Positions 17,275 to 25,992 of a DNA stretch of 64,000 nucleotides are shown one piece after another. The position numbers were made by a program, and so were the translations under genes. The stretch spans positions 124,001 through 188,000 of the forward strand of contig NZ_CP040792.1 in the NCBI RefSeq assembly GCF_021952865.1. Reading direction: 5' to 3'. The notes under the pieces are model-generated. The model saw only the letters and a list, made by a program, of their open reading frames with translations. It had not been told where the DNA came from and made no database searches. The DNA is from Clavibacter californiensis (GTDB lineage: Bacteria > Actinomycetota > Actinomycetes > Actinomycetales > Microbacteriaceae). Within the stretch, counting starts at the first letter, position 1. Each line of letters begins with the position of its first letter.

Positions 17275-19074
17275 ATGACCGGCCTCCCCGCCACCAGCAG
17301 CCGCTTCCGCATCGGCGCCGACGACTTCGAGCTCGACGGCCGCCCGCACCGCGTCATCGCGGGCGCGCTCCACTACTTCCGCGTGCACCCCGACCAGTGG
17401 GCCGACCGGATCCGCAAGGCCCGGCTCATGGGGCTCGACACCATCGAGACGTACGTCGCCTGGAACGCGCACTCCCCCGAGCGCGGCGCGTTCGACACGA
17501 GCGCCGGCCTCGACCTCGGCCGCTTCCTCGACCTCGTGCACGCGGAGGGCATGCACGCGATCGTGCGGCCCGGGCCCTACATCTGCGCGGAGTGGGACGG
17601 CGGCGGGCTGCCGGGCTGGCTGTTCGAGGATCCCGCGGTGGGCGTGCGACGTAGCGAGCCGCTGTACCTGGCCGCCGTCGACGAGTTCCTGACCCGCGTC
17701 TACGAGATCGTCGCGCCGCGGCAGATCGACATGGGCGGGCCCGTGATCCTCGTGCAGATCGAGAACGAGTACGGCGCGTACGGCGACGACGCCGACTACC
17801 TCCGCCACCTGGTCGACCTCACCCGCGACAACGGCATCATCGTGCCGCTGACGACCGTCGACCAGCCGACCGACGAGATGCTCTCCCGCGGCAGCCTCGA
17901 CGAGCTGCACCGCACCGGATCCTTCGGCTCGCGCGCCACCGAGCGCCTCGCCACCCTGCGCCGCCACCAGCCGACCGGCCCGCTCATGTGCAGCGAGTTC
18001 TGGGACGGCTGGTTCGACCACTGGGGCGAGCACCACCACACGACCTCCGCGGCCGACGCCGCCGCCGAGCTGGACGCGCTGCTCGCCGCCGGCGCGTCCG
18101 TCAACATCTACATGTTCCACGGCGGCACGAACTTCGGATTCACGAACGGCGCCAACCACAAGGGCACGTACCAGTCGCACGTCACCTCGTACGACTACGA
18201 CGCCCCGCTCGACGAGACCGGATCCCCCACACCCAAGTTCTTCGCGTTCCGCGACGTGATCGCGCGCTACCGGGACGTGCCCGACGAGGTGCCCGAGATG
18301 CGCGGCGACGCGCCCGCGTTCGAGGTCGCGTTCGACGCGGCCGTGCCGCTCGCCGACGTGGTGCCGGACGATGCGGCCGCCTGGCGCGCGACCGACGCCG
18401 TGCCGTCGATGGATCAGCTCGGCGTCTTCCGCGGGTTCGCGCTGCACCGGGTGGAGCTGCCCGACTCCGACCGCACGCGCGTGCTCGCGTTCGGCGAGGT
18501 GCGCGATCGGGCCGTGGTCTCGGTCGACGGCGTGCGGATCGGCGTGATCCAGCGCGACCAGCACGAGACCGCGATCGCGGTGCCGCCCGGCCGGATCCTC
18601 GAGGTGCTCGTGGAGGACCAGGGGCGCGTCAACTACGGCGTGCGGATCGGCGAGGCGAAGGGGCTCATCGGGCCGGCGACGCTCGACGGCGAGGAGCTCA
18701 CCGGGTGGGCGAGCGTGCCGCTCGACCTCGACGCGATGGCGGGTGCGGTGTCGTCCGCCGCGTCCTCCGCTGGGGCCTCCGTCACGGAGACGGTCCGCTT
18801 CCTCGACGGGCCCGTACTCGCCCACGCGTCCTTCGACATGGACGCGCCCGCCGACCTCTTCCTCGACACGCGCTCGTGGGGCAAGGGCGTCGCCTTCGTC
18901 AACGGCTTCGCGCTCGGCCGCTACTGGACCCGCGGCCCGCAGCACACGCTCTACGTGCCGGGCGCGCAGCTCCGCGCGGGCCGCAACGACCTCGTCGTGT
19001 TCGAGACGGGCGCGGCGGCGGATCCGGTCGTGGCGTTCCTGGCGCAGCCGGAGCTGGGGCACCTGGAGTCGTAG
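17275..19074 (+). CDS. beta-galactosidase, glycoside hydrolase family 35
   Basis: This 599-aa enzyme has GH35 hallmarks: GALHYFRVHPDQWADRIRKA near the N-terminus, ENEYG with the presumed acid/base Glu165, and CSEFWDGWFDHWGE with the presumed nucleophile Glu241. The C-terminal beta domains end with a jelly roll (GVAFVNGFALGRYWTRGPQ). No signal peptide is seen, so it acts in the cytoplasm on imported beta-galactosides. The ATG at 17275 follows AAGGA. It is last in the LacI-controlled operon. Confidence 0.92.
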   Translation: MTGLPATSSRFRIGADDFELDGRPHRVIAGALHYFRVHPDQWADRIRKARLMGLDTIETYVAWNAHSPERGAFDTSAGLDLGRFLDLVHAEGMHAIVRPGPYICAEWDGGGLPGWLFEDPAVGVRRSEPLYLAAVDEFLTRVYEIVAPRQIDMGGPVILVQIENEYGAYGDDADYLRHLVDLTRDNGIIVPLTTVDQPTDEMLSRGSLDELHRTGSFGSRATERLATLRRHQPTGPLMCSEFWDGWFDHWGEHHHTTSAADAAAELDALLAAGASVNIYMFHGGTNFGFTNGANHKGTYQSHVTSYDYDAPLDETGSPTPKFFAFRDVIARYRDVPDEVPEMRGDAPAFEVAFDAAVPLADVVPDDAAAWRATDAVPSMDQLGVFRGFALHRVELPDSDRTRVLAFGEVRDRAVVSVDGVRIGVIQRDQHETAIAVPPGRILEVLVEDQGRVNYGVRIGEAKGLIGPATLDGEELTGWASVPLDLDAMAGAVSSAASSAGASVTETVRFLDGPVLAHASFDMDAPADLFLDTRSWGKGVAFVNGFALGRYWTRGPQHTLYVPGAQLRAGRNDLVVFETGAAADPVVAFLAQPELGHLES

Positions 19075-19117
19075 GGGGCGGGAGCGCGGGCCGGCATCGG
19101 CACCTGCTTCGACGTGG

Positions 19118-20158
19118 TCAGGCCGAGGCGTCGCCCTCCGCCCATTCGAGGGCGGCGATGATCTGCTCCGCCGCCGGAAGCGCCTGCTGCTCAGCAGCTG
19201 GCAGGGTCTCGTACGTGTACGTGGATACGGCCATCGGCGCCGACGCCTGGCCCAGCGCATACCGGACGGTGTGCTCGTTGCGGCTGCCGCAGATGAGGAT
19301 GCCGACGGTGGGCCGGTGGAAGTCGCGACGCATCTTGTCGTCGACGACGGCGACGTAGAAGCCGAGCTGGCCGGCGAAGGCGGGCTCGAACTTGCCGGTC
19401 GTGAGCTCGATGACGACGTAGCGGAGCTGCTCGGTGTGGAAGAAGAGGAGGTCGACGTAGAAGTCGTCGCCGTCGACGTCGAAATGGACCTGACGGCCGA
19501 CGAACGCGAAGCCGGCACCGAGCTCGCGGAGGGTGTCGACGATCCGGTCCATGAGCGCCGGCTCGAGCCCGCGCTCTGAGACCGCCTCGGTGAGGTCGAG
19601 GAAGTCGAAGACGTACGGGTCCTTGCCCAGCTCGCGCGCGAGGTCGGAATCAGCAGGGGCGAGCTGACCGGCGAAGTCGGTCGGTGGGGCGCCGATCCGC
19701 TCGAGGGTGCGGTTCATGATCTGGTTGGTGAGCACGTTGCGCGACCACCCGTGCTCGGCGGCGCGTGCGGCGTACCAGTCCCGCGCCGCGCGGTCGTCGA
19801 GCTTCCCGAGGAGGACGGTGATGTGCCCCCACGGAAGAAGTCCAACAGCCTGTTGGACCACGTGGTCGCGGTCAGGCCATGCCTCCGCGAAGGCGCGCAT
19901 GTAGAAGAGGTTCGACCGCGAGAAGCCCTTCATCGCCGGGATCTCGGCACGGAGGTCCCCGGCGAGTCGCGCGACGACGGCAGTTCCCCACCCCTCATCC
20001 GCCTGGCGCTCCAGGATGGTCGCACCGATCGACCAGTAGAGCTGGATGAGCTGCGAGTTCATACGACGCTACGCGCTGAGCTGCGCTGATCGGACCTAGT
20101 GCTTGAGCGCCGTGAGGACGCTGGCGTAGTCGGTCGGAAGCGGCAGCGCGTCGGGCAC
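19118..20158 (-). pseudogene. DUF1016/YhcG-type PD-(D/E)XK nuclease, interrupted by two in-frame amber codons
   Basis: From a GTG at 20158 one frame reads PDALPLPTDYASVLTALKH, TAG (20096-20098), VRSAQLSA, TAG (20069-20071), RRMNSQLIQLYWSIG, and then stays open to 19118. The pieces align end to end with the usual N-terminus of YhcG-family proteins, so two nonsense mutations, not a frameshift, split the gene. The remaining ORF (314 aa from the ATG at 20062) has the DUF1016 N-terminal helices and a C-terminal nuclease domain, but the ExK lysine is replaced: IELTTGKF where relatives have IELK. A TACCCT box lies just upstream of the GTG. The family is linked to DNA processing and defence. This copy is probably inactive. 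Confidence 0.8.
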
Positions 20159-20285
20159 CGGATCAGGGTAGCCGCGGCGGCCCGAGGCCCGTGTGAGAGC
20201 GCAGGGAAGTGGGTACGGGCCGGGTGGCGCGCGAGCGCCCCGCCCGCGCCGCACCGCGCGGGCCGCCGACCCCGCGAGGAGACCC

Positions 20286-21725
20286 GTGACCCCCGACAGC
20301 GCACTCGACATCGACGGCCTCATCGACCCCGCGGAGGCCGAGGCGGGACCCGGGACGCTGCGGATCACGGATCCGCGCGACGGCTCGCTCGTGGGCGACA
20401 TCGACGCGTCGACGCCCGACGAGGTCGAGGCAGCGGTGCGCCGGTCGGTGGAGGCGTCCGCCGCGTGGGCCGCGACGCCGCCCGCCGAGCGCGGTCAGGC
20501 CGTGCGCCGGGCCGCCCACGCGCTCGCCGAGCATGCCGAGCAGCTCGCCGAGCTCAACGCGCGCGAGACCGGCAAGCCGATCGGCGACGCGCGCGGCGGC
20601 GTCGGCGCGGGCGTCGACACGCTGCTCCAGTACTCCGAGCTCGGGCCGGTCCACCGCGGGAAGAGCCTGCTCGGCACGCTCCCCAACGTCGACTTCTCGG
20701 TGCCGCGGCCGCGCGGCGTCACGGTCGCCCTCACGCCGTGGAACGATCCCGTCGCGGTGGCCGCGGGCATCATCGGCGCGGCGCTCGTGATGGGCAACCC
20801 CGTGATCCACAAGCCGAGCGAGCGCTGCCCGCACACGGGCGAGCTGCTCGGCCGGATCCTCGCCGAGGCCCTCCCCGACGGCGTGCTCGTCTCCGTGGTC
20901 GGCGGCGGCGACGTCGGCGACCGGCTCGTCGCGCACGAGGACACGCGCGTGGTCGCGCACGTCGGATCCACCGCCGCCGGCGAGGCCATCGCGCGCCGCG
21001 CCGCCGGCACCCCCACCCACGTCATCCGCGAGAACGGCGGCAACGACCCGCTGCTCGTCGACGCCGGCGTCGACCCCGCGTGGGCCGCCGCGCAGGCCGC
21101 CCTCGGATCCTTCGCCAACGCCGGCCAGATCTGCACCTCGGTCGAGCGGATCTACGTCCACCGCGCCATCGCCGACCGCTTCACCGCCGCGCTCGTCGCG
21201 GAGGCCGAGCGCTGGAACTCCTCCGGCGACCTCGGCCCGCTCGTCGACGAGCGCATGCGCGACGCCGTGCACGAGCAGGTCGCGGAGGCCCTCACCGAGG
21301 GCGCCCGTGCTCTCGTCGGCGGCCACGTGCCCGACGGCCCCGGGTCCCGCTACCCCGCCACCGTGCTCGTCGACTGCACCGCCGACATGACCGTGATGAC
21401 GGCCGAGACGTTCGGCCCGGTCGCGGCCGTGCAGGTCGTCGCGGACTTCGACGAGGCGCTCGCCCGCGCATCCGACGACCGGTACGGGCTCGCCGCCAGC
21501 GTGCTGACCGCGTCGATGGAGCACGCGCAGCGGGCCGCGGCCGAGCTGCCCGTCGGCACGATCAAGGTCAACGGCGTCTTCGGCGGCGCTCCCGGCGGCG
21601 CTGCGCAGCCCCGCGGCCGCAGCGGATCCGGCTTCGGCTACGGCCCCGAGCTCCTCGACGAGATGAGCACCACGACGGTCGTGCACCTGGGGCTGCCGGT
21701 GCTCGACGCGGGCGAGACCCGATGA
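20286..21725 (+). CDS. aldehyde dehydrogenase family protein
   Basis: This 479-aa NAD(P)-dependent aldehyde dehydrogenase has the catalytic Cys283 in NAGQICTS, the general base Glu249 in RENGGND, and the cofactor segment TPWNDPVAVA. The GTG at 20286 is preceded by GAGGAG at 6 bases. Its stop overlaps the ATG of the second HldE by ATGA, so the two are co-translated. That pairing suggests an aldehyde linked to sugar or heptose metabolism, but the substrate is not visible in the sequence. Confidence 0.88.
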   Translation: MTPDSALDIDGLIDPAEAEAGPGTLRITDPRDGSLVGDIDASTPDEVEAAVRRSVEASAAWAATPPAERGQAVRRAAHALAEHAEQLAELNARETGKPIGDARGGVGAGVDTLLQYSELGPVHRGKSLLGTLPNVDFSVPRPRGVTVALTPWNDPVAVAAGIIGAALVMGNPVIHKPSERCPHTGELLGRILAEALPDGVLVSVVGGGDVGDRLVAHEDTRVVAHVGSTAAGEAIARRAAGTPTHVIRENGGNDPLLVDAGVDPAWAAAQAALGSFANAGQICTSVERIYVHRAIADRFTAALVAEAERWNSSGDLGPLVDERMRDAVHEQVAEALTEGARALVGGHVPDGPGSRYPATVLVDCTADMTVMTAETFGPVAAVQVVADFDEALARASDDRYGLAASVLTASMEHAQRAAAELPVGTIKVNGVFGGAPGGAAQPRGRSGSGFGYGPELLDEMSTTTVVHLGLPVLDAGETR

Positions 21726-23269
21726 CCAGCGAGCTGCGCGGGATCATCGGCCTGCTCGCCGAGCGCCGGCCCACCGTCACGGTCATCGGCGACGTCATCC
21801 TCGACGAGTGGTGGCGCGGCCACAGCGACCGGATGACCCGCGAGGCGCCGGCGCCCGTCGTGGACGTGACCGAGCGGATCCAGTCGCTCGGCGGCGCCGC
21901 GAACACCGCCGTGAACCTCGCGAGCCTCGGAGGCACCGTGCGGATGGTCGGCCTCGTCGGCCAGGACGCCGCGGGCGACCGCGTGCGCGACCTGCTCCTG
22001 GCGGCCGGCGTCGACGTGTCCGGCCTCGTGCACTCGCCGCGCCTGCGCACCACCACCAAGACCCGCATCGTGGGCGACGACCAGGTGATCGTGCGGGTCG
22101 ACGACGTGCACCGCGGATCCGTCCACCGGGACGACGCCCGCGCCCTCGCCCGCGCCGCGCTCGAGGCCACCGCGGGCGTCGACGCCGAGATCGTCTCCGA
22201 CTACGGCACCGGCACGCTGCACGGCGTGGTGCTCGAGTCGCTCGCCGCGCGCGCGAGCCGCCCCGGCCTCACGGTGGTGGATGCGCATGATCCCGCCATC
22301 TGGGCGCCACTCCGCCCCGACCTCATCACGCCGAACGCGGGCGAGGCCGGCCGCATGATCGACCGGCCGCTCGCGCGCGACGAGGACCGCGCCGCCGTGG
22401 TCGCCTCGCTCGGCGACCGGATCCTGGCCGCCGCCGGATCCGCCACCGCCGTCGTCACCCTCGACCGCGACGGCACCGTCGTGCTCGGCGCGGGCGAGCC
22501 GTACCGCACGCGCGCGCACCCGGTGCCCGAGAAGCAGGCGTCCGGTGCGGGCGACACCTTCGTCGCCGCCCTCACCCTCGCGCGCGCGGTCGGCCTCCCG
22601 CTCGCGGTGAGCGCCGACTTCGCGCAGGCCGCGGCCGACGTGGTCGTGCGCCTGCCCGGCACGTCGGTCTGCTCGGCCGCGACCCTCGCGGACCACCTCG
22701 GCGAGACCCGATCCCGCACGGTGTCGCAGTCCGAGCTCGTGGACCTCGTGGCGGGCGAACGCGCCGCCGGTCGCCGCATCGTCTTCACGAACGGCTGCTT
22801 CGACGTGCTGCACCGCGGCCACACCACCTACCTCCGGCAGGCCAAGCGGCTCGGCGACGTGCTCGTGGTGGCGCTCAACAGCGACGACTCGGTGCGGCGG
22901 CTCAAGGGATCCGACCGGCCGGTGAACACCGCCGAGGACCGCGCGGGCGTGCTCGCCGAGCTGTCGTGCGTCGACGTGATCACCGTGTTCGACACCGACA
23001 CCCCCATCCCGCTGCTCGAGGCGGTGCGGCCCGACGTCTACGCGAAGGGCGGCGACTACACGCCCGAGATGCTCGACGAGACCGACGTGGTGCGCGGGTA
23101 CGGCGGCGAGGTGTCGATCCTCGGGTACGTGCCGTCGCAGTCGACGAGCTCGATGGTCGACCGGATCCGCGCGTCGGCACCCGACCCCGGCTTCACCCGG
23201 CCCGCCGGGACGGCGACGTCGGCGCCCGCGCAGCCCGCAGCGCCGGCCGATCCTGACGGCTCCCCGTAG
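21722..23269 (+). CDS. hldE: HldE-type bifunctional heptose 7-phosphate kinase / heptose 1-phosphate adenylyltransferase
   Basis: Protein of 515 aa. Residues 1-315 are a PfkB kinase with canonical GDVILDEW, TREAPAPVVDV, GGAANTAVNLASLG and catalytic GAGD (near 275). Residues 340-475 are the cytidylyltransferase-like domain with FTNGCFDVLHRGH (near 355-367), LNSDDSVRRLKG and AKGGDYTPE. The order and motifs match HldE/RfaE, which phosphorylates D-glycero-beta-D-manno-heptose 7-phosphate and then adenylylates the 1-phosphate. The C-terminal 35 residues are Pro/Ala-rich. It is coupled to the aldehyde dehydrogenase. Compared with the copy at 4.7 kb, its kinase site is intact. Confidence 0.9.
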   Translation: MTSELRGIIGLLAERRPTVTVIGDVILDEWWRGHSDRMTREAPAPVVDVTERIQSLGGAANTAVNLASLGGTVRMVGLVGQDAAGDRVRDLLLAAGVDVSGLVHSPRLRTTTKTRIVGDDQVIVRVDDVHRGSVHRDDARALARAALEATAGVDAEIVSDYGTGTLHGVVLESLAARASRPGLTVVDAHDPAIWAPLRPDLITPNAGEAGRMIDRPLARDEDRAAVVASLGDRILAAAGSATAVVTLDRDGTVVLGAGEPYRTRAHPVPEKQASGAGDTFVAALTLARAVGLPLAVSADFAQAAADVVVRLPGTSVCSAATLADHLGETRSRTVSQSELVDLVAGERAAGRRIVFTNGCFDVLHRGHTTYLRQAKRLGDVLVVALNSDDSVRRLKGSDRPVNTAEDRAGVLAELSCVDVITVFDTDTPIPLLEAVRPDVYAKGGDYTPEMLDETDVVRGYGGEVSILGYVPSQSTSSMVDRIRASAPDPGFTRPAGTATSAPAQPAAPADPDGSP

Positions 23270-23318
23270 ATCGCGATCGTTCCCCTGCCCACTGCTCGAC
23301 CTCGGGAGTCGACTCGAT

Positions 23319-23340
23319 ATGCGGGCGACGCAGCCCGCAT
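23319..23340 (+). terminator. terminator hairpin after hldE
   Basis: ATGCGGGC and GCCCGCAT (8 bp, 6-base loop) form a hairpin 50 bases after the hldE stop and 22 bases before the DUF2795 gene. Confidence 0.6.
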
Positions 23341-23361
23341 CCACCGACGAGAGGACACCCC

Positions 23362-23553
23362 ATGGCCATCGACCCCATCGAGCTCCAGAAGCACCTCAGC
23401 GGCCTCGACTACCCGGCGTCCAAGGACGCGATCGTGACGAAGGCGGAGGAGTCGGGCGCCGACTCCGACACCCTCGACGCGCTCCGCGGCATCGCCGACA
23501 CGGAGTACGACGCCCCCACCGCGATCAACTCCGCGGTCTCCGACGCGAGCTGA
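23362..23553 (+). CDS. DUF2795 family small protein
   Basis: This 63-aa acidic protein (MAIDPIELQKHLSGLDYPASK...) matches the small DUF2795 family of actinobacteria: one compact helical domain with the conserved L-x-G-[LV]-x-Y-P-A pattern. The function is unknown. GAGAGGAC lies upstream of the ATG at a normal distance. It stands alone between two hairpins, so it is probably a single-gene transcript. Confidence 0.8.
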   Translation: MAIDPIELQKHLSGLDYPASKDAIVTKAEESGADSDTLDALRGIADTEYDAPTAINSAVSDAS

Positions 23554-23583
23554 TCAGCGCGCGCGGATCCAGCGCATGACGCC

Positions 23584-23620
23584 GACGGCCCCGGTCCTCC
23601 TCGTGAGGGCCGGGGCCGTC
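23584..23620 (+). terminator. terminator after the DUF2795 gene
   Basis: A perfect 11-bp GC-rich stem (23584-23594 with 23610-23620) starts 31 bases after the DUF2795 stop. The loop can pair again through CCTC/GAGG. Confidence 0.8.
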
Positions 23621-23674
23621 AGCTGTCCTGAGCACGCGGAGCCCGGCTCGGCGTGCGGCGTGCGGCGTGCGGCG

Positions 23675-23809
23675 CTACGCGGTGAGCGCGTGATCCCTCG
23701 GGAGCTCCGCGGCGATCGTCGCGAGCGCATCCTCGACGGAGGCGAACCAGTCGCAGAGACCGGGCACGGGCCGCGGCGCCACGATCGATGGCCACGAGGG
23801 CCGCGACAT
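23675..23809 (-). CDS. possible 44-aa small protein
   Basis: An open frame from the ATG at 23807-23809 (complement) to a TAG at 23675-23677 encodes a 44-aa peptide whose middle reads LCDWFASVEDALATIAAELP, like one amphipathic helix. It lies in an otherwise gene-free stretch (23554-23866) downstream of a hairpin, and no convincing ribosome site is seen. It could be chance or a remnant of a longer gene. Confidence 0.3.
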   Translation of the reverse strand: MSRPSWPSIVAPRPVPGLCDWFASVEDALATIAAELPRDHALTA

Positions 23810-23812
23810 GAA

Positions 23813-23843
23813 CCGTCAGTTGCCGGGATGCGGCGACTGACGG
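23813..23843 (-). terminator. terminator hairpin after the 46-aa gene
   Basis: CCGTCAGT (23813-23820) pairs with ACTGACGG (23836-23843), with further pairing inside except for one mismatch. It lies 24 bases beyond the stop of the minus-strand 46-aa gene. Confidence 0.65.
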
Positions 23844-23866
23844 GGAGGACTCGCGGGATCCGTCGA

Positions 23867-24007
23867 TCAGGGCCGGTACTGCTGCGGCTTGTCGAACCCC
23901 ATCGGGTCGCCGTTGGACGGATTCTGGCCGCTGCCGCCGATGCGGACCTTGCCGAGCACGTAGAGGACCCGCGTGAGCACGCGGCCGAGGAAGCGGAGGA
24001 CCGTCAT
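23867..24007 (-). CDS. 46-aa conserved-looking small protein
   Basis: The ATG complementary to 24005-24007 opens a 46-aa basic peptide. It has an amphipathic Leu/Val/Arg-rich N-terminal helix (VLRFLGRVLTRVLYVLGKV) and a polar, Gly/Asn/Gln-rich tail ending in DKPQQYRP. GGGAG lies directly upstream, and a hairpin terminates the transcript. The sharp helix/tail contrast and G/C-rich third positions support a real gene. It may bind membranes. The function is unknown. It is divergent from the DUF2087 gene across 57 bases. Confidence 0.55.
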   Translation of the reverse strand: MTVLRFLGRVLTRVLYVLGKVRIGGSGQNPSNGDPMGFDKPQQYRP

Positions 24008-24064
24008 CTCCCGACCGTACCGGCGCCGGTCGTCGAGGCGGAAGGCGCCGGGCAGGATGGGGGC

Positions 24065-24604
24065 ATGGACCACATCGACCCGCGCCGCCTAGCCGCGGTG
24101 CTCGCCGACGCCGAGATGCGGGCCGCGTACGCGCGCGTCGTGCTCGGATCCGGCCTCGACGACGCCCTCGCCCACCTCTCCCCCGCCCGCGCGCGGAAGG
24201 CCCGGGCGGCGCTCACCGGATCCGGCCTCGTCGCGCTCGCCGCCGACGGCACCGCGACCGCGCCCGACACCGTCTTCCGCGCGATCCTCGCCCAGCAGCC
24301 CGCGACGCCGCCCGCCCAGGGCGTCGAGCGCTTCCTCCGCGACGGCCGCATCGCCCAGTGGCCCGCGGGCCCGGTCGACCTCGACGACCTGCTGCGGCAC
24401 GTCGTCGCCGAGGTGCTGGAGCCCGACGAGGTGCTCGACGAGAAGGCCCTCACCGAGCGGCTCGTGCGCATCACCGACGACCACGCGCTGCTGCGCCGCC
24501 ACCTCGTGGACGCGGGCCTCGTGCTGCGGACGCGCTCGGGATCCGAGTACGCGCGGGCCGGTGCGACGGCCGAGCCGGCGAGCCCTCAGGCGCCGCCCGC
24601 GTAG
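24065..24604 (+). CDS. DUF2087 domain protein
   Basis: This 179-aa protein has an N-terminal helical half (MDHIDPRRLAAVLADAEMRAAY...) that looks like a small winged-helix or helical bundle. Its C-terminal half (QGVERFLRDGRIAQWPAG... EVLDEKALTERLVRITDDHALLRRHLVDAGL, shown in part) fits DUF2087, found in putative transcription regulators. The ATG at 24065 lies 6 bases after CAGGAT, which suggests a leaderless start. Its 3' end overlaps the convergent phosphatase gene by 19 bases. Confidence 0.75.
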   Translation: MDHIDPRRLAAVLADAEMRAAYARVVLGSGLDDALAHLSPARARKARAALTGSGLVALAADGTATAPDTVFRAILAQQPATPPAQGVERFLRDGRIAQWPAGPVDLDDLLRHVVAEVLEPDEVLDEKALTERLVRITDDHALLRRHLVDAGLVLRTRSGSEYARAGATAEPASPQAPPA

Positions 24605-25833
24605 CGCACGCACACCGCCGACACGTCGTCGCCGAGGGTGCCGCGCGCGGCGGCCGCAGCTGCCGCGTCCGCGATGCGGCCCACGGTCTCGGCCGCGCCC
24701 CCCGCGTCCCGCACCAGGTCGATGAGCGGCGCGACCGAGTCGAGGGATCCGTCGAAGAGGTCGAGCGCGCCGTCGGTGAACGCGAGGAGGCGATCCCCGG
24801 GCCGCAGCTCGCCGGTTCGCGCCGCCCAGGAGGCGCCCGGGATGACGCCGAGCGGCAGGCCGAGCGACGGCAGCATCTCGTGCGTGCCGTCCGCGCGGAT
24901 CACCACCGTGAGGCCGTGGCCGCCGTCGGCGTACGCGAAGCGGCCGGTGGATCCGTCGACGCGGCAGTGCAGGAACGTCGCGAACGTCTCGGTCGCGTCG
25001 AGGTCGGCCTGGAGCTGGGCCTGCACCGCGGTGACGGTGCGCGCGGCGTCCGGCCCCCGGTGCGCCTGGAAGCCCGAGCGCACGGCCGACGCCAGGATCG
25101 CCGCGCCCGCGCCCTTGCCCATCACGTCGGCGACGGTCACGTGCAGGCCGTCGGCGTCCTCGCCCCAGGCGTAGAAGTCGCCGCCCACGCCGCGGGCCGG
25201 GCGGCTGATGCCGGCGAGGTCGAAGTCGGGCCAGAGCGGCCGGTCGACGGGCAGGAGCCGCTGCTGGATCTCGCCCGCGAGCTCATCGTCGCGGCTGTCG
25301 CGGAGCTCGCGCTCCACCCAGGCGCCCATCTCGTCGAGCAGCTTCTCCTGCGCGGGCGCGAGCTCGCGCGGCTCGGTGTCGACGAGGCAGAGGGTGCCGA
25401 CGGTCTGGCCGCCGGAGATGAGGGGGCGTCCCGCGTAGAAGCGGATGTGGCGGGGGCCGGTGACCGTGGTGCGCTCGGCGAAGCGCGCGTCCTGCGTCGC
25501 ATCGGGCACCACGAGGATCTCGGGCGAGCGGATCGCGATGTCGCAGAACGACTGCGTGCGGTCCGACAGCAGGGAGACGCCCGCGGGCTGCGGCGACTTC
25601 GTGAACTGCTCGGCGTCGTCGACCAGGTTGATCTCGGCCACCGGCACGCCGAACACCTCGCGCGCGACGCGGGTGACGCGGTCGAAGCGCTCCTCCGCGG
25701 TGGATCCGACGAGCCGCAGGTCGTGCACGGCCCGGAGTCGCGCCTCCTCGGCCGGACCGCGCAGGGTCGGGGCGTCGCGGCTGGCGCGACCCGCGGGATC
25801 CGAGCCACTCGAGCGCGCTACGGTCTCCGGCAT
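24586..25833 (-). CDS. GAF domain-containing PP2C/SpoIIE-type phosphatase
   Basis: This 415-aa protein starts at MPETVARS (GGGGAG 9 bases upstream). An alternative ATG lies two codons earlier. Residues 30-190 form a GAF sensor (GVPVAEINLVDDAEQFTKS, LCLVDTEPREL). Residues 215-410 form a SpoIIE-type serine phosphatase with metal-binding Asp in RGVGGDFYAW, VADVMGKGAGAA, YADGGHG and LLAFTDGALDLFDG. Such phosphatases (RsbU/RsbP type) dephosphorylate STAS antagonists to release a stress sigma factor. It follows the partner-switching operon on the same strand after 159 bases and probably feeds signals into it. Confidence 0.88.
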   Translation of the reverse strand: MPETVARSSGSDPAGRASRDAPTLRGPAEEARLRAVHDLRLVGSTAEERFDRVTRVAREVFGVPVAEINLVDDAEQFTKSPQPAGVSLLSDRTQSFCDIAIRSPEILVVPDATQDARFAERTTVTGPRHIRFYAGRPLISGGQTVGTLCLVDTEPRELAPAQEKLLDEMGAWVERELRDSRDDELAGEIQQRLLPVDRPLWPDFDLAGISRPARGVGGDFYAWGEDADGLHVTVADVMGKGAGAAILASAVRSGFQAHRGPDAARTVTAVQAQLQADLDATETFATFLHCRVDGSTGRFAYADGGHGLTVVIRADGTHEMLPSLGLPLGVIPGASWAARTGELRPGDRLLAFTDGALDLFDGSLDSVAPLIDLVRDAGGAAETVGRIADAAAAAAARGTLGDDVSAVCVRYAGGA

Positions 25834-25992
25834 GGCCATGTGCTCCCCTGATGGATCGGGCGTCGGTCGCGCCGGACGGTGATCCGCCCGCCGCACGATC
25901 CCCCCGGACCGCGGCGCCTTCGTCGAGTGTATGCGCTGGTATTCGGAGCCGACCCCGGATCGGAGAGGCTCCACGGCCCGCCGGGCGAGCCG

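Noticed and set aside
15769-19518. Minus-strand open frame of about 1250 codons opposite the ABC/GH35 operon
   Set aside because: Its composition (Arg/Val/Gly/His runs) is that of an antisense shadow of real genes. It has no recognisable fold, start signal or conserved motif.
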